Part shown: positions 22,598 to 24,701 of the stretch, one piece after another
Layout of the letters: each line of letters starts with the position of its first letter
How positions within the stretch are numbered: position 1 is the first letter of the stretch
From: CAUZFZ01 sp963579025
GTDB taxonomy: Bacteria; Planctomycetota; Planctomycetia; Planctomycetales; Planctomycetaceae
Length of the DNA: 24,701 nucleotides
NCBI GenBank assembly: GCA_963579025.1
Contig: CAUZFZ010000158.1
Location: 1 to 24,701, forward strand
Direction of reading: 5' to 3'
Notes under the pieces: generated by a model
What the model was told of the DNA's origin: nothing
What the model saw: the letters and a program-made list of their open reading frames with translations, nothing else
Database searches by the model: none
Position numbers and translations under genes: made by a program

Positions 22598-23689
22598 ATG
22601 GACACACTCCTCCACACACCGACGTCGTATCTAATTGGAGCGGCAGTGTGGACGCTGTCAGGAATCGTCAGTCTTTTCCTGCTGCTGACTCAGTTGCGGC
22701 GCCGCAGGCTATTGCATCGTCGGCTGAATCTTGTACGCGCAGGACTTTCAATCTGGTGTCTTCTGGCGGCACTGACCCTGTGCGAATTCGCGTTCGCAGT
22801 CTGGTATGATCAGACCGACTCCATCATGGAGACGAACGCCTCAAAACGCTGGATGCACATTCACGTCAGGTACAATCGCAACGGATTTAGAGACGACGTA
22901 GAGCGGAACGCATCGCAGCCGCAGCATGACCGGCGAAGTATAGTGTTTGCCGGTGACAGTTTTACCTTCGGGCACGGGATCAGGAATGTTGAAGACCGAT
23001 TCAGTAACCTGGTTCGCTCGAAACTGAATCTGCAGACGTCGGGCACGTGCGATGTCTCAAACATTGGCCTCCCTGGAGCCACTATCGACAAAATCATTAA
23101 AGTTGTCCACCGGCAGCTTCGGGCAGGGTTATCGGCGGACACGGTCGTGTATGTCTATTGCTTGAATGACATCGAAAGACTGAATCCCGAACTGGCGGAT
23201 TCGTTGTTCTACGAAATTGGGCGCCGCCGTCCAACATCCTTTCTGTTCCGTGATACTTACTTTTTCAACTTTCTGTACTTCCGGTTCTGGCAATACCAGC
23301 TACCAGTGCTTCGTAACTACTACGGTTTCGTGGATGAATTGTATCGTTCCGAGCAGCACTTCGACACGCTTCGCAGCAAGATCACTCGTTTCCGAAACAT
23401 TTGCTCGTCATACGGGGCAGATCTGCGAATCGCGGTATTCCCGTTTGTGCATAATATCGGCCCGGAGTATCCCTTCCTGGAGGCCCATGAAAAGCTGGTG
23501 GAATTCTGCCACTCGGAATTGATACCTGTTCTCGATCTCGAACCGGTACTGAGCCCCTATTCCCCCGGGATACTGGTGGTTAATCCATACGACGCTCACC
23601 CGAATGAATTCGCCAATCAACTCGTCGCGGACGCAATGCTCGCGCGCGATTCTCAGTTTCTGGCAGTTCACGATACGCCAGTTCCGTGA
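22598..23689 (+). CDS. Membrane-anchored SGNH/GDSL hydrolase-like protein
   Basis: 363 aa. Start at ATG 22598 with AGGAG seven bases upstream; a GTG at 22559 overlapping the previous gene is less likely. Two hydrophobic segments at residues about 11-33 and 48-69 anchor the protein. The esterase domain shows RYNRNGFRDD, the nucleophile block GDSFTFGHGI (G119-D120-S121), a LND variant of the block III motif in VVYVYCLNDIERL, and the catalytic D332-A-H334-P-N block. Family members hydrolyse or transfer acyl groups, often on cell-surface polysaccharides; the substrate is unknown. It lies 25 bases after the propeller gene and is probably cotranscribed. A related gene converges from the right. Confidence 0.82.
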   Translation: MDTLLHTPTSYLIGAAVWTLSGIVSLFLLLTQLRRRRLLHRRLNLVRAGLSIWCLLAALTLCEFAFAVWYDQTDSIMETNASKRWMHIHVRYNRNGFRDDVERNASQPQHDRRSIVFAGDSFTFGHGIRNVEDRFSNLVRSKLNLQTSGTCDVSNIGLPGATIDKIIKVVHRQLRAGLSADTVVYVYCLNDIERLNPELADSLFYEIGRRRPTSFLFRDTYFFNFLYFRFWQYQLPVLRNYYGFVDELYRSEQHFDTLRSKITRFRNICSSYGADLRIAVFPFVHNIGPEYPFLEAHEKLVEFCHSELIPVLDLEPVLSPYSPGILVVNPYDAHPNEFANQLVADAMLARDSQFLAVHDTPVP

Positions 23690-23733
23690 TTACCCTACGT
23701 GACAGACTTGGCTGCGAGATTCGTTACTGTGCC

Positions 23734-24701
23734 TCAGTTTCTGAGCAGTTGTTTCTGATGGCGTAACAGGTACCGCGCGATCTCCTGAGCAGCAATCTCG
23801 TGAGCGATCTCGTTGGGATGCTCGTCGGTTGGGTGAACCCACAGCTCTGGCCCGTTGAATTCCCGATACGCCTCTCGGAGGTCCAGCACATCAATGCCCA
23901 GCGACTTACAGTGTTCAACGACCGCGGTATGAACGGGCTGAAACGGGTAATCTCCGTTGAGTCTGAAGTAGAACGGAAAAACGACAACGCAGAATGACAC
24001 GCCCTTTGTATCACATGTCTTCTTGATGTCCGCGAGAGCTCCCTTGCAGGCGAGCCATCCGGGATGGTCGTCTGCGAGGCTGTTAACGCATTCCCGGATG
24101 TACTGTTCCGATTGGATGTAGCTCAAGAGCCGGTGACGACTCCAGCTCCATAAGCACGACAGCTCCGACAGTTGATCTGATGGGCGACCGGGGCTTGCAT
24201 GACTGGCGAAGAACTCAACCTTTGGGCCGTGGTGATTCGACTGCTGTTCTACATCATTGAGGACGAAATGCAGAATCACGAGGTCCGGGTTGTAGCGAAC
24301 GGCTCTGTTCATGAACTGCTGTCGCTGATCGACTGTATTATAAGCGCTGATGCCCGCATTGATTGTCTCGATTGTGTTCCCGTCGAGAGATGTTTCGAGC
24401 AATGCGGGTAGTTTGTTTAAACAGATATCCTCGCGTTTGACTCCCTGTCCCCACAAATAGCTGTCGCCCAAACCAATGATTCGGAAGACGCCATCTGGCT
24501 TTTCGAGCGTGTGTTCTGTATCCCGCCAGCCGATGGAGTTGTGGGCATGCGAGATCGTGTTCCCCGGTTCGAAGGGGTGTGATCTCTCTGAGGCGACAAC
24601 ACGTGGGAGTTGTGAGTTGGAGTTCTTCGGCTTTTGCCGTGAGTTGAAGTGGTCTTGGAGAAAGCGGCGTCCTTTGCGATCCTGATTTCTGAACGGGAAG
24701 T
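23734..24701 (-). CDS. SGNH/GDSL hydrolase-like protein, 5' end beyond the window
   Basis: Partial gene, 321 codons visible. The minus-strand frame is open from the right edge: the start-anchored stretch from a TTG at 24471 is only part of it, because the preceding codons read HNSIGWRDTEHTLEKPDGVFRIIGLGDSYLWGQGV, a continuous SGNH family pattern that includes the catalytic Ser block. It also has a LND block III variant (VILHFVLNDVEQQ) and the D-E-H-P-N catalytic block near the end. Motif order and wording (NGFRD/SIGWRD, GDSxxxGxG, LND, DxHPNE) match the convergent gene at 22598-23689, so the two are probably paralogues. The missing N-terminus may hold a membrane anchor. The stop codons of the two genes are 44 bases apart. 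Confidence 0.8.
   Translation of the reverse strand, partial: FPFRNQDRKGRRFLQDHFNSRQKPKNSNSQLPRVVASERSHPFEPGNTISHAHNSIGWRDTEHTLEKPDGVFRIIGLGDSYLWGQGVKREDICLNKLPALLETSLDGNTIETINAGISAYNTVDQRQQFMNRAVRYNPDLVILHFVLNDVEQQSNHHGPKVEFFASHASPGRPSDQLSELSCLWSWSRHRLLSYIQSEQYIRECVNSLADDHPGWLACKGALADIKKTCDTKGVSFCVVVFPFYFRLNGDYPFQPVHTAVVEHCKSLGIDVLDLREAYREFNGPELWVHPTDEHPNEIAHEIAAQEIARYLLRHQKQLLRN

Overview
The window looks like a chromosomal stretch of a Planctomycetota bacterium (Planctomycetales/Pirellulales type; species not identifiable from sequence alone). The evidence is the gene content: a formylglycine-type sulfatase fused to a DUF1080 domain, BlaI/M56 receptor pairs with large C-terminal sensor regions, ITDEGL-type leucine-rich repeats, PQQ-like propeller and Gfo/Idh/MocA proteins with exported or sugar-related roles, a Uma2 protein, the futalosine menaquinone pathway (mqnA, mqnC), and dispersed palindromic repeats of the kind that reads GTAGGATGGGCACTCTTG. 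I see no rRNA, tRNA, CRISPR array, integrase or transposase gene. No gene-free stretch exceeds about 240 bases.

Left part (51-7917): two BlaI-type repressor genes sit head to head. The leftward unit is blaI (3574-3969) plus an intact M56 metallopeptidase receptor (51-3572) with a long periplasmic-type region of four related modules. The rightward unit is a second blaI (4182-4574), whose stop overlaps an M56-derived protein that has lost its peptidase core and carries a 12-repeat LRR domain (4571-6421). It is followed by a zinc-ribbon membrane protein (6439-7917) interrupted in frame by a palindromic mobile element with a 9-bp target duplication. The shared 212-bp regulatory region has a plausible promoter on each strand, each with its own type of dyad symmetry: a 36-bp imperfect dyad over the leftward -10, and two perfect 16-bp palindromes at the rightward promoter, one filling its 17-bp spacer exactly.

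Middle part (8071-16036): an exported sulfatase/DUF1080 protein converges on a leftward operon hom-aroK-prepilin peptidase (13568 down to 10330). Divergent from hom are mqnA and mqnC, two early steps of futalosine-dependent menaquinone synthesis, separated by a repeat-derived region with a T-tailed hairpin.

Right part (16207-24701): rightward genes for a phosphomannose-isomerase-like cupin, a Uma2-family nuclease-fold protein with a 35-residue tandem duplication, a TIM-barrel sugar isomerase/epimerase-like protein, a Gfo/Idh/MocA oxidoreductase, GreA, an exported PQQ-like propeller protein and a membrane-anchored SGNH hydrolase-like protein. A related SGNH gene converges from the right and runs off the window end. 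A nested 122-bp inverted-repeat element lies between the Uma2 and isomerase genes.

The most interesting regions are the double BlaI system with its protease-less LRR receptor, and the in-frame palindromic insertion at 7610-7765. All functional statements come from motif recognition by eye; no database search was run.
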